DNA of 64,000 bases, taken from the NCBI RefSeq assembly GCF_000003195.3, contig NC_012875.2, forward strand, positions 20,681,479-20,745,478. The letters run 5' to 3'. The DNA is from Sorghum bicolor. Taxonomy: Eukaryota; Streptophyta; Magnoliopsida; Poales; Poaceae. The number at the start of each line of letters is the position of its first letter. Position 1 is the first letter of the stretch. Both the position numbers and the translations under genes were made by a program. This document shows positions 1 through 9,300 of this stretch, in pieces. The notes below the pieces were generated by a model that saw nothing but the letters and a program-made list of their open reading frames with translations, was not told the origin of the DNA and ran no database searches.

Positions 1-266
1 ACAATCACCAACTCGTGCCAATGCTCCTCCGCTGCTCCAAGCCGTCTAGCTGGCGGCAACCACCAAGAGTAACAAGCAAACCGCAGCCAAATCGATCCCC
101 AAGTGCCACTAGATGCAATCACTCAAGCAAATGCACTTGGAATCACTCCCAATCTCACAAAGATGAATAATCTATGAAGGATATGAGAGGGAGGTGTTTG
201 CTTAGGCTCACAAGAATTCAAGTATGCTAGAATGCCAAGAGAGTGAGCCCTAAGCCGGCCAACAAC

Positions 267-274
267 TATTTATA
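267..274 (-). promoter_or_regulatory. TATA box of copia LTR copy A
   Basis: TATTTATA on the plus strand reads TATAAATA on the minus strand, in the direction of the element. The same site exists in copy B at 35317-35324. It is the only good TATA match seen in this part of the LTR; promoter activity is inferred. Confidence 0.5.
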
Positions 275-594
275 AGCTCCTCAAAACAAAAAGAGCCGTT
301 GGCTCTTTCACTGGGCTAAAAACGGGGTCACCTGACCTGCAGGGGGCACCAGACGCTCAACCCCTATGTCCGGTGCTCCAGAAATAGCCACGTGTTGCCC
401 TATCCACTTTCGCGCGTTGATCTCTAACGGTCACCTGCAGAGCACCGGACGCGCTCAAGTTGGCACCAGACGCGTCCGGTACTCACCGGACTTAAACTTA
501 GGGAGGTCTGCAAACTCGCGGGGTCACCAGACGCTGAGCACGGACCGTCCGGTGCTCACTGGTCTCATACCCAAAGAGCATTGCAAAAGCGCAG

Positions 595-599
595 AACAC
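595..599. repeat. Left target-site duplication of Athila element 1 (AACAC)
   Basis: AACAC directly precedes TGTTGAC, the element end, and recurs at 5647-5651. The uninterrupted site is seen in copy B (…AGAACACTGGACTC near 35645). Confidence 0.93.
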
Positions 600-1168
600 T
601 GTTGACGGTCCTTAAGTACTAAAATTAATAATCAAATAAACATGAAAAAGGATCAATATGAAACAAACATCTAGAATTAGGGTTTTATCTGACAGAATTC
701 CACGAGCTTTGGTGTTTATCTATTTCTGCAGGGGGTTATCAGAGAATATGGAGAGAAGGCCCACATGTCATGTTTACAACGAGATAATTACGTGCCGCGC
801 AATTTTCCTCAATCTAGAAGAGTCCAGAAGCCACGGGAACGAACGAGAGCACGATCGGGCTCGGGCGCAGGGCGGCCGCCCACCCCCCTTGGGCGCCCGC
901 CCAGGGTTGGAACCCAATCGGGACTCTGCTTCGGGACTACGCTCCACCGACCTAAAGGATCAATCTAAACCATACAATCTATGTCGGTTTGATCCAATGG
1001 CTCACGTTCACTTGAGGGGACTATAAAACCAAGGCCAAACCCCCCCTGGAGGGAGGAGAAGAGAAGAAATCATTATTCAGAGGTAGCCATCAAAGTTAGG
1101 GTTTAGAGCTTCTCTCCCATAGAGGATTAGAATTAGCTACTCCCTAATCCTTCAAGTTTAGAGGTTTC
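600..1168 (+). repeat. Truncated 5' LTR of Athila element 1
   Basis: It matches 4131-4698 of the 3' LTR with a small number of substitutions. Similarity stops abruptly after TTTAGAGGTTT, where the 3' LTR continues GATTAGATAG and this copy continues CCAGAAAAGC. The missing ~950 bp would include U5. The deletion therefore runs from inside the LTR into the internal region. Confidence 0.9.
1022..1027 (+). promoter_or_regulatory. TATA box in the truncated 5' LTR
   Basis: TATAAA in the context GAGGGGACTATAAAACC. The same context occurs in the 3' LTR (4553-4558) and, on the minus strand, in both LTRs of Athila element 2, so it is conserved across the lineage. Because it survives, the ORF downstream could still be transcribed from it. 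Confidence 0.65.
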
Positions 1169-1467
1169 CAGAAAAGCACACAAGTATCAGTTTCCAGAAG
1201 GAGCTCCTGTAGTGAAGGGAAGAGAGTAGAGAGAAAAGAGGAGAGTGGAAGAAAAGGTTGGGAGTTCTTTTGATAGAGAGTTTATCACCTAGCAAGTAGT
1301 GATCCCGCTGTCCAAGCGGAAGTAAAAGTTGTTTAGGAAGTTCTGCTAAAATAGAAAACTTATCTTGAACAACTAACCCCTGGACTACTGACATTCTGGA
1401 CAGCTGACCACTAACATTTTCTCTCACATTTTCCACTAGTTGTGTTTTTGCCAACTTTTGTTTACAG
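1169..1467 (+). other. Noncoding leader before the ORF1/env-like gene, ending in a splice-acceptor-like site
   Basis: There is no convincing coding frame here. The last bases are T-rich and end TTTGTTTACAG just before GATG (AG at 1466-1467), a good plant 3' splice-site match that places the acceptor one base upstream of the ATG at 1469. Env-like genes of some plant Ty3/gypsy elements are known to be expressed from spliced RNA, so this is probably the acceptor of a subgenomic message. In this deleted copy the original donor is gone. Confidence 0.5.
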
Positions 1468-1468
1468 G

Positions 1469-3025
1469 ATGTTTAAGAAGGTGAAGAATGCAGGGAAGGC
1501 TCTCAAGAACATTGGTACAAGGAGTTCAGTTCGACACTCCTCACAGCCATCAGAGATGAGCGTCGACCCGACACCCACACAAGCTCCGTCATCCTCATCA
1601 GGTCAGCAAGTTAAGATCCTTCTCAAGATAGGAGACCTTGGACTGAAGTCCCGAAGGGAGAAAGAAGTCTATCAGCAGTTGAAAAACAAAGATTTCATTC
1701 ACACCCCTACTATCGATCCAATCTTACTACAAGAAACAGGTATGGACACTGAATTTAACTTAATTTTCCAGATGTTAGGTTGGACAAATTTTTGGAATAT
1801 AACTGAGCTGGGTTCTCATCTTCTCACCCTCGAATTTCTTTGCACTTTACAATACTATGAGGGGGGAATTGTTTTTCGGATGTTCAAACAGGAAATTATG
1901 TTGTCTTGGAGAGAGTTGAGCGACCATCTTGGTTTCTCTTCAAGATGCATCCTGAACATTGACTCCGATTTACCCAATTTTGAGAGATATCAGTTTTGGA
2001 GAGAAATATCTAGAGATAATTTTTATAGTCAAGCCCGAACCGGTGACATGGAACACCCCACTCTTAGGATGTTCCACAAATGGCTTGGGTACAATCTTTT
2101 CTATCGTGATGATATTAGGAAAGTAAGAGTGGGAGATTTACAACTTTTATATGCTGCTATTAGTAAAGTACCTACTTCACCTGTTACACTATTAGTTTCT
2201 CATTGGCTTAGTATACCTAGTCTGCAGGGACCAGTAGGATGTACTTCACTTATCACTCGTCTAGCCTTTAATCTTCACTTACTAGAAAACTCATCGTTGG
2301 ATTTCATAGAGGAATTAAGAATTTATCATGGCTATGACACATTTAGACAAGCTCGGATGTTAAAGAAAGAGGGGAATGTAATGCATATGCTATATGATGA
2401 TAAAGGCAAGATTCGGTTACCTAACCCGAACCTTGGCCTCTACGTTGTGCAAAACTTTTTGATTGAGATTGCAGCAACACCAGTGAACCAGAGAACTCCA
2501 CAGCGAGTGGCATCTGAAAGGGTGACCACTCACCGAGAACGCACCTGGTATGGAGCTGACCCTGGACCAGAAGAAGCAGCGCACCTGCATTATTGCGATT
2601 ACAACCCTCGAGTCCTTCGAGACCCATGGGTTCGACATGCGCAACCACAAGAGCCAACAGAGGAGACATGGCCGGAGAGCCAAGATCACCAGTGGACAAA
2701 CCCGCCTTTTCATACGGGCAGGTACTCCACTGATCCATATGGAGCTTCAGGATCCAGACCTCCGCCCCAATTTGATGCAGGACGATACTCTGATGCCTCC
2801 AACGCTTTCACGAATGATTACTATCAAGAGGCCGGTGCTTTCTTTACTCGTACCGACAACACCCTCCTCGACATCCAGAACACGCAAGCAGAACATGGAA
2901 GACTCCTGGAAGAGCAACAAAAATGGAACCAGGACCATGCTGCTGCAGTAGAAGAGCTGAGACAAGATACAACAACAATGAACGATAACATCACAACTAT
3001 GATGCGGTTCTGGAACATCAGGTAA
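1469..3025 (+). CDS. Athila ORF1/env-like protein
   Basis: Intact 518-residue ORF. I chose the ATG at 1469, right after the putative splice acceptor, over an in-frame GTG upstream. Residues 1-30 are basic. Residues ~95-250 have the layout I associate with the plant ATHILA ORF-1 family (PF03078): LGWTNFWNI, then LEFLCTLQYYEGG, SWRELSDHLGFS, FWREIS, HPTLRMFHKWLGYNLFYR and LLYAAISK. Residues ~350-460 are rich in Pro, His and Tyr; residues ~465-518 look like a coiled coil. No signal peptide or membrane segment is visible, so 'env-like' rests on position between pol and the 3' LTR, not on membrane features. Function is unknown. It is the only intact long ORF in the window although the rest of its element is gone. 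Confidence 0.75.
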   Translation: MFKKVKNAGKALKNIGTRSSVRHSSQPSEMSVDPTPTQAPSSSSGQQVKILLKIGDLGLKSRREKEVYQQLKNKDFIHTPTIDPILLQETGMDTEFNLIFQMLGWTNFWNITELGSHLLTLEFLCTLQYYEGGIVFRMFKQEIMLSWRELSDHLGFSSRCILNIDSDLPNFERYQFWREISRDNFYSQARTGDMEHPTLRMFHKWLGYNLFYRDDIRKVRVGDLQLLYAAISKVPTSPVTLLVSHWLSIPSLQGPVGCTSLITRLAFNLHLLENSSLDFIEELRIYHGYDTFRQARMLKKEGNVMHMLYDDKGKIRLPNPNLGLYVVQNFLIEIAATPVNQRTPQRVASERVTTHRERTWYGADPGPEEAAHLHYCDYNPRVLRDPWVRHAQPQEPTEETWPESQDHQWTNPPFHTGRYSTDPYGASGSRPPPQFDAGRYSDASNAFTNDYYQEAGAFFTRTDNTLLDIQNTQAEHGRLLEEQQKWNQDHAAAVEELRQDTTTMNDNITTMMRFWNIR

Positions 3026-4120
3026 GACCGACGTCAACATCCAGCTTGAGGGAGTTCCTCCCCAATTTATCAAGTAAGTTTTTATTTGCTCTTCTTATTT
3101 ATTCTTTTCTATTTTAGTATTTTATCTTAAAAGGAAAAACTTAGAAAACCCAATAAATATTTTCTCGCTTTAATTTACTGCACTTTATAAACATGAAAAC
3201 AAAATAAAAAGAGTGTGTAGATAAGTGTGCTTTATTTATCTGCTAAGTTTAATCTCTAGAAAAAACAAAAAGACCAAAAAGATGCATGATGGAAATAATG
3301 AACAGTTGCTCTGGTTGCTTACTTTTAAGTACCTAGCTTTTATATTAGAATTCTTCCAGGAATTACTAAAACTGAAATTACTCTCTTTGGGAAGCATAAA
3401 ACTGAAGTCTAGGTAAGCGAAAGGCATAATACAAAGTTTGAGCTGCTGTTTATCTTGTTCCTACTACACTAAGTTCTGGAGATTTATTTTAAAAACTTAC
3501 AAATCACATGATGGGTTCCTAGCATAACAAAACTACCTACCACAGCCATACTTGCTATAACATCTTTTACTATATTTGCATTGAGTTTGATCGAGCTGTG
3601 TTGACCCTTAGGAGCTTTTCATGTGGTTAAATTAAAATATTCACTTGCACACATCTACCATAGCATTCATCACCAATCATTAAAATTGCTAAAAATATTA
3701 TCACTCACTGTCCCAAATATTGTTATTCTCTCTCTCTAAAAAGATTCAATGCAGAAGAGGCATGGGTTATGCAAAAATATACAAGGAAATAAAAAGGGGC
3801 AAGTGCCCGGAACCTCGATAAAAGAAAAAAAAGAGAGTAAGACGAGAGGTAAAAATGGACAAGTGTCCGAAGTAGAATTAGGGGTACAAAGATGCCCACT
3901 TGAGCGGAAAAAAATGGACAAGTGTCCGACAGTAGAATTAGGGGTATCTACTACCCACCTAAAAAAAAAGAAAAGAAAAAGAGATAGCCCATGTTCCCCC
4001 AAAGCAAAGATCAAAGAGGAGGAGAGATAGCATGTGTGCCTGTCAGGAAAGAAAACATCGAAGAACCTTCTGATTCGTCTAAGTTTAGCTATTTGCTCAG
4101 GGACGAGCAAAGGGTAAGCT
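3026..4120 (+). other. 3' noncoding region of Athila element 1
   Basis: AT-rich and without a supported gene. Two parts are shared with the minus strand of Athila element 2. One, about 3541-3660 (CCACAGCCATA…CCCTTAGGAGCTT), matches 17170-17330. The other, about 3790-3960, matches about 16830-16930 and contains the short palindromes GGGCAAGTGCCC and GGACAAGTGTCC with AGTAGAATTAGGGGTA. Conservation of noncoding sequence next to the polypurine tract suggests a role in the element's RNA, but that is inference. Confidence 0.6.
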
Positions 4121-4128
4121 TGGGGGAG
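4121..4128 (+). other. Polypurine tract of Athila element 1
   Basis: AAGCTTGGGGGAGTT lies immediately before the 3' LTR start TGTTGATGG. The same tract, reverse-complemented, flanks the 3' LTR of element 2. It is the expected plus-strand primer site. Confidence 0.8.
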
Positions 4129-4130
4129 TT

Positions 4131-5646
4131 TGTTGATGGTCCTTAAGTACTAAAATTAATAATCAAATAAACATGAAAAAGGATCAATATGAAACAAACA
4201 TCTAGAATTAGGGTTTTATCTGACAGAATTCCACAAGCTTTGGTGTTTATCTATTTCTGTAGGGGGTTATCAGAGAATATGGAGAGAAGGCCCACATGTC
4301 ATGTTTACAACGAGATAATTACGTGCCGCGCAATTTTCCTCAATCTAGAAGAGTCCAGAAGCCACGGGAACGAACGAGAGCACGATCGGGCTCGGGGGCA
4401 GGGCGGCCGCCCACTCCCCTTGGGCGCCCGCCCAGGGTTGGAACCCAATCGGGACTCTGCTTCGGGACTACGTTCCACCGACCTAAACGATCAATCTAAA
4501 CCATACAATCTATGTCGGTTTGATCCAATGGCTCACGTTCACTTGAGGGGACTATAAAACCAAGGCCAACCCCCCCTGGAGGGAGGAGAAGAGAAGAAAT
4601 CATTATTCAGAGGTAGCCATTAAAGTTAGGGTTTAAGGCTTCTCTCCCACAGAGGATTAGAATTAGCTACTCCCTAATCCTTCAAGTTTAGAGGTTTGAT
4701 TAGATAGCAATTAGAGAAGTAGAGCACTACGCTTTGGATTCAGATCTTCGGTAATAAAGATTGGTATTATTCATATCTTTCTCTAATTCTTTGTTCTAAT
4801 TGCATTATGTCGCTAATTATTATGTTCTTAGTTTGTTCTAGTTCTATATTTGATATAGTTCTAATTGATAATGAGTTTATGTATAAGTTTGCAAAGCGCT
4901 TAGCTCTTGACGCGAGGGAGTTAGGTGATAGATCACATGTGAGCGTGGTGCTTAGATGTTATTTATCTGCAAATGTATCCTATTGGCCGGGTCGTGTGGT
5001 AGTTCGCGATAGTGATAGCTTCGTTGATTCTTATATAGTCCACCCTCCGTTGATAGGACAGGCAGAACCGGTATTGTGGAGTAAGTCATGCGATGCTCTT
5101 ATTTACTTTATCAATGTTCCTTATACATGAATGAAGAGTCTTTTATGCTATATATGATCTTGTAGATAACTAGAGTAGATTTTGACTTAGTAGTTAGTAG
5201 ATAACTTAGAATCCATTCTCTAGCTAATCCGACATCACCTACATATGAGGAGTAGTCTATTTTCTAATCGCTGTGTTATCTACCCATGAACTTATAATTC
5301 ATTATCATTATCTTTATGGTTTACCCCCTGCTAAAGTAAGTGACTGTGTGACGAGTTTCTCATTAGTAATCATGTTCTTGCAAGTTCATCTCTAGTCTAT
5401 GCCTTGATAGATTTTGCCCCTTGAATTAATTTCATCTTCTTTAGATCCCTTGAGCAAAATTATAAATAACGATACCTGGAATACTTATCCTGGTGAAATG
5501 CTACAATGAGGTGTTTTATCTGTGTGCTTGCAGATAGAATAGATTATTTTCTAGAGAGCCTTTACATTTATAAATACCTTTGTACACTCTGGCACCATGC
5601 TGGGGATGACAACCTAGTATCTAAGTGGTGCTAGCTAGTGTCAACA
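4131..5646 (+). repeat. 3' LTR of Athila element 1
   Basis: A 1516-bp LTR starting TGTTGATGG after the polypurine tract and ending GTGTCAACA before the target duplication. It carries TATAAA at 4553-4558. Downstream, 4807-5130 is an open frame of 107 codons containing VVVRDSDSFVDSYIV; the corresponding LTR of element 2 has an open frame with a very similar block (see findings). Otherwise I see no coding sequence. Confidence 0.92.
4553..4558 (+). promoter_or_regulatory. TATA box in the 3' LTR of Athila element 1
   Basis: TATAAA in the same GGGGACTATAAAACC context as the 5' LTR copy. A solo-acting promoter here would fire rightward toward the forward satellite array. Confidence 0.6.
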
Positions 5647-5651
5647 AACAC
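5647..5651. repeat. Right target-site duplication of Athila element 1 (AACAC)
   Basis: Direct repeat of 595-599, immediately after the terminal GTCAACA. Confidence 0.93.
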
Positions 5652-6321
5652 TGGAATCAAAACATCGGATGCTCAAACAGGGTCTAACCTACGTCCGGTG
5701 CTGGGCATCAGGTGCCTAACCCTAGCTGAGCTAGGCACTGCCTACACATCGGACGCACAGACACAGCGTCCGGTGCCTCTGAGCCAGCGTCCGGTGAGTG
5801 TTTGTGACTTCTCCAGTTTTCCCACTGGTGCAATAAAAAATTGCACGTTATTTTCTCAAAAAAAGCGCCAAATCAAATTGTGCCAACACCACAATGTGTA
5901 AACCAACATGTGCACGTGTGTTAGAATTTTCACAAACATTTTCTTCAAAGGAGTTAAGTTAGCTCACTAGGTTCTAAATGCATGCACATGAATAATAACA
6001 CCTAGTGGCACTTGATAACCGCTTAGCCAAAGAATTCCCCTCTTTATAGTATGGCTATCTATCCTAAATGTGATCACACCCTTTATGGTGTCTTGATCAC
6101 CAAAACCAAAACCCTAAGCAATACCTTTGCCTTGATCTCCATAGGGTTTTGTTTTTCTCTTTCTTCTTTTCCAGGTTGAGCACTTGATCATCTTGTGGTC
6201 ATCACCATGATCATCTCTTGCTCCATCACTTGGCATGTACCAACCTCATTAAGTCTACACACACTTAGTAAGGTTAGTACTAGGGTTTCATCAATTATCC
6301 AGAACCAAACTAGGGCTTTCA

Positions 6322-9300
6322 ACAGTTTGCGCCTAATGCACCATAGTCTAAGAAACCATTTTGGACGCACCTGTTGGTACTCCTAGGTTAAGAGGCTCAA
6401 GTGGAAGCTCAGTTTGGTCTTTTTGGAGATAGTGCTAATCTTGATGCAATATAGGTGCACAGTTTGCATGGAACGTACCATATGCTCAAAAATCAATTTG
6501 GACGCACTAGATGGAAGACCTAGATGACGTGTGTCATATGGAATCTCGCTTTGGTCTGTTTGGGGACAGTGTTGGTTTTAGTGGAGTGCACGGTTTGCGC
6601 CTAACACACCATAGGCTAAGAAACTATTTTTGATGCACCCAATGGTGGAAGCTTGGTTTGGTCTGTTTGGAGATAGTGCTAATCTTGATGCTAGATAGGT
6701 GCATAGTTTGCATGGAACATACCATATGCTCGGATATCAATTTGGACGCACCCAATGGAACTCCTAGATGACATGTGTTATATGGAATCTTGCTTCGGTT
6801 TGATTAGAGACAATGTTAGTGTCGGTGCAAGATAGGTGCACGGTTTGCACCTAATGCACCATAGGCTAAGACACCATTCTGGATGCACTTGTTGGTACTC
6901 CTAGGTGAAGATGCTCAAGTGAAAGCTCGGTATGATCTGCTTGGAGATAGTGCTAATTTTCATGTAAGATAGGTGCATGGTTTGCTTGGAACGTATCATA
7001 TGCTTGAAAATCAATTTAGACACACCCGATAGAACTCCTAGATGATGTGTGTCATATGTAATCTCGCTTTGGTCCATTTGGAGGAAGTGTTAGTTTTGGT
7101 GCAATTTGCGCCTAATGGACCATAGGCTAAGAAACAATTTTGGATGCACCCGATGGTACTCCTAGGTAAAGGGGCTCAAGTAAAAGCTCGGTTTGGTCTG
7201 TTTGGAGATAGTGCTAATCTTCATGCAAGATAGTTGCACGGTTTGCATGGAACTTACTATATGCTCGGAAATCAATTTGGATGCACCCAGTGGAACTCCT
7301 AGATGACGAGTGTCATATGGAATCTCGCTTCGGTCTGTTTGGAGACAGTGTTAGATTCGGTGCAAGATAGCTGCACGGTTTGTGCCTAATGCACCATTGG
7401 CTAAGAAACAATTTTGGACGCATCTGATGGTACTCATAGGTAAAGGGGCTCTAGTGAAAGCTTAATTTGGTATGTTCGAAGATAGTGCTAATCTTTATGC
7501 AAGATAGGTGCACGGTTTGCACGGAATGTACCATATGCTCAGAAATCAATTTGGATGCACCCGATGAACTCCTAGATGACGTGTGTCATATGGAATCTCA
7601 CTTCGGTCCGTTTGGAGATAGTGTTCGTTTCGGTGCAAGATTGGTGCATGGTTTGCGCCTAATGCACCATAGGCTAAGAAACCATTATGGAAGCACCCGA
7701 TGGTACTCCTAGGTGAAGAGGCTGAAGTGAAAGCTTGCTACGATCTGTTTGGAGATAGTGCTAATCTTCATGTAAGATAGGTGCATGATTTGTATGGAAC
7801 GTACCATATGCTTGAAAATCAATTTGAACGCACCCGATAGAACTCCTAGATGATGTGTGTCATGTGATATCTCGCTTTGGTCTATTTGCAGATAGTGTTA
7901 GTTTTAGTGCAAGATAGGTGCACGGTTTGTGCCTAATGCACCATACTCTAAGAAGATATTGCACGGTTTGTGACTAATGCACCATACTCTAAGAAATGAT
8001 TTTGGACACTCCCGATGGTACTCCTAGGTGAAGGGGCTCAAGTGAAAGCTCAGTTTGGTCTGTTTGGAGATAGTGCTAATCTTGATGCAAGATAGGTGCA
8101 CAGTTTGCATGGAATGTACCATATGCTCAGAAATCAATTTGGATGCACCCGATAGAACTCCAAGATGACGTGTGTCATATGGAATCTCACTTCGGTCCAT
8201 TTGGAGATAGTGTTAGTTTTGGTGCAAGATAGGTGCACGGTTTGTGTCTAATGCACCATAGGCTCAAAAACCGTTGTGGAAGCACCCAATGATACTTCTA
8301 TGTGAAGAGGCTCAAGTGAAAGCTTAGTACAATCTATTTAGAGATATTGTTAGTTTTGGTGCAAGATAGGTGCACGGTTTGTGCCTAATGCACCATACTA
8401 TAAGAAAACATTTTTGATGCACCCAATGGTACTCCTAGCTGAAGAGGCTCAAGTGGAAGCTCGGTTCGGTCTATTTAGAGATAGTGCTAATCTTGATGCA
8501 AGATAGTTGCACGGTTTGCATGGAGCGTACCATATGCTCGAAAATCAATTTGGACACACCTGATGGAACTCCTAGATGACATGTGACATATAGAATCTCG
8601 TTTTGGTCTATTTGGAGACAGTGTTAGTTTTGGTGCAAGATATTGCATGGTTTGTGCCTAATGCACCATAGGCTAAGAAACCATTTTGGACGCACCAATT
8701 GGTATTGCTAGGTGAAGAGGCTCAAGTGGAAGCTCGGTTCGTTCTGTTTGGCGATAGTGCTAATCTTGATGCAAGATAGGTGCACGGTTTGCTTGGAATG
8801 TCCCAAATGCTTGGAAATCAAATTGGATGCACCCGATGGAACTCTTAGATGAAGTGTGTCATATGGAATCTCGCTTCGGTTCGTTTGGAGACAATATTAG
8901 TTTCAGTGCAAGATAGGTGCACAGTTTGCACCTAATGCGCCATAGTCTAAGCAACCATTTTGGACACACCTGTTGGTACTCCTAGGTGAAGAGGCTCAAG
9001 TGGAAGCTCGGTTTGGTCTATTTAGAGATATTGCTAATCTTGATGCAAGATAGGTGCACTATTTGTGTGGAACATATCATATGCTCAGAAATCAATTTGG
9101 ACATACCCAATGAAACTCCTAGATGACGTGTGTCATATGGAATCTTGCTTCGGTCTGTTTAGAGACAGTGTTAGTTACGGTGCAAGATAGGTGCACGGTT
9201 TGCGCCTAATGTGATGTGTGTCACATGGAATCTAGCTTCAGTCTGTTTGGAGACAGTGTTATATTCAGTGCAAGATAGGTGCACGGTTTGCGCCTAATGC

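Larger units (their letters stand above)
600..5646 (+). mobile_element. Athila-like Ty3/gypsy LTR element 1, non-autonomous, internally deleted
   Basis: The ends are TGTTGAC and GTCAACA, flanked by the 5-bp duplication AACAC. The 3' LTR is 4131-5646 (1516 bp). The 5' LTR is only its first ~569 bp (600-1168); the rest, with primer-binding site, gag, protease, RT and integrase, is missing. One ORF1/env-like gene (1469-3025) and a ~1.1-kb 3' noncoding region remain before a polypurine tract. The LTR start and 3' noncoding region are clearly related to the second Athila element at 14450-26125, so the two are subfamilies of one lineage. It is absent from the duplicate locus, so it inserted after the tandem duplication. 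Confidence 0.92.
1..6321 (-). mobile_element. Ty1/copia LTR, copy A (partial, split by an Athila insertion)
   Basis: This is the same LTR as the complete one at 34470-36335. Window position 1 matches about 35067 of that copy, and both end in CTTTCA followed by ACAGTTTGC of the satellite. The copia sequence is 1-599 plus 5652-6321 (5647-5651 is the duplicated target site); 600-5646 is a later insertion. The minus-strand orientation is inferred from copy B, where primer-binding site and gag lie to the left, so this should be a 5' LTR whose body lies left of the window. It carries a cluster of GC-rich motifs (CACCGGACGC and GCGTCCGGTG, roughly 330-590 and 5660-5810) and a minus-strand TATA box. 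Small differences from copy B include extra bases near 41-62. Confidence 0.85.

Noticed and set aside
658..1026. 122-codon frame, repeated at 4189-4557
   Set aside because: Lies inside the two LTR copies across U3 and the TATA box; repeated only because the LTR is repeated, with no recognisable protein. The related LTR of element 2 has a frame in the same place (15675-16043, minus), but it crosses the promoter.
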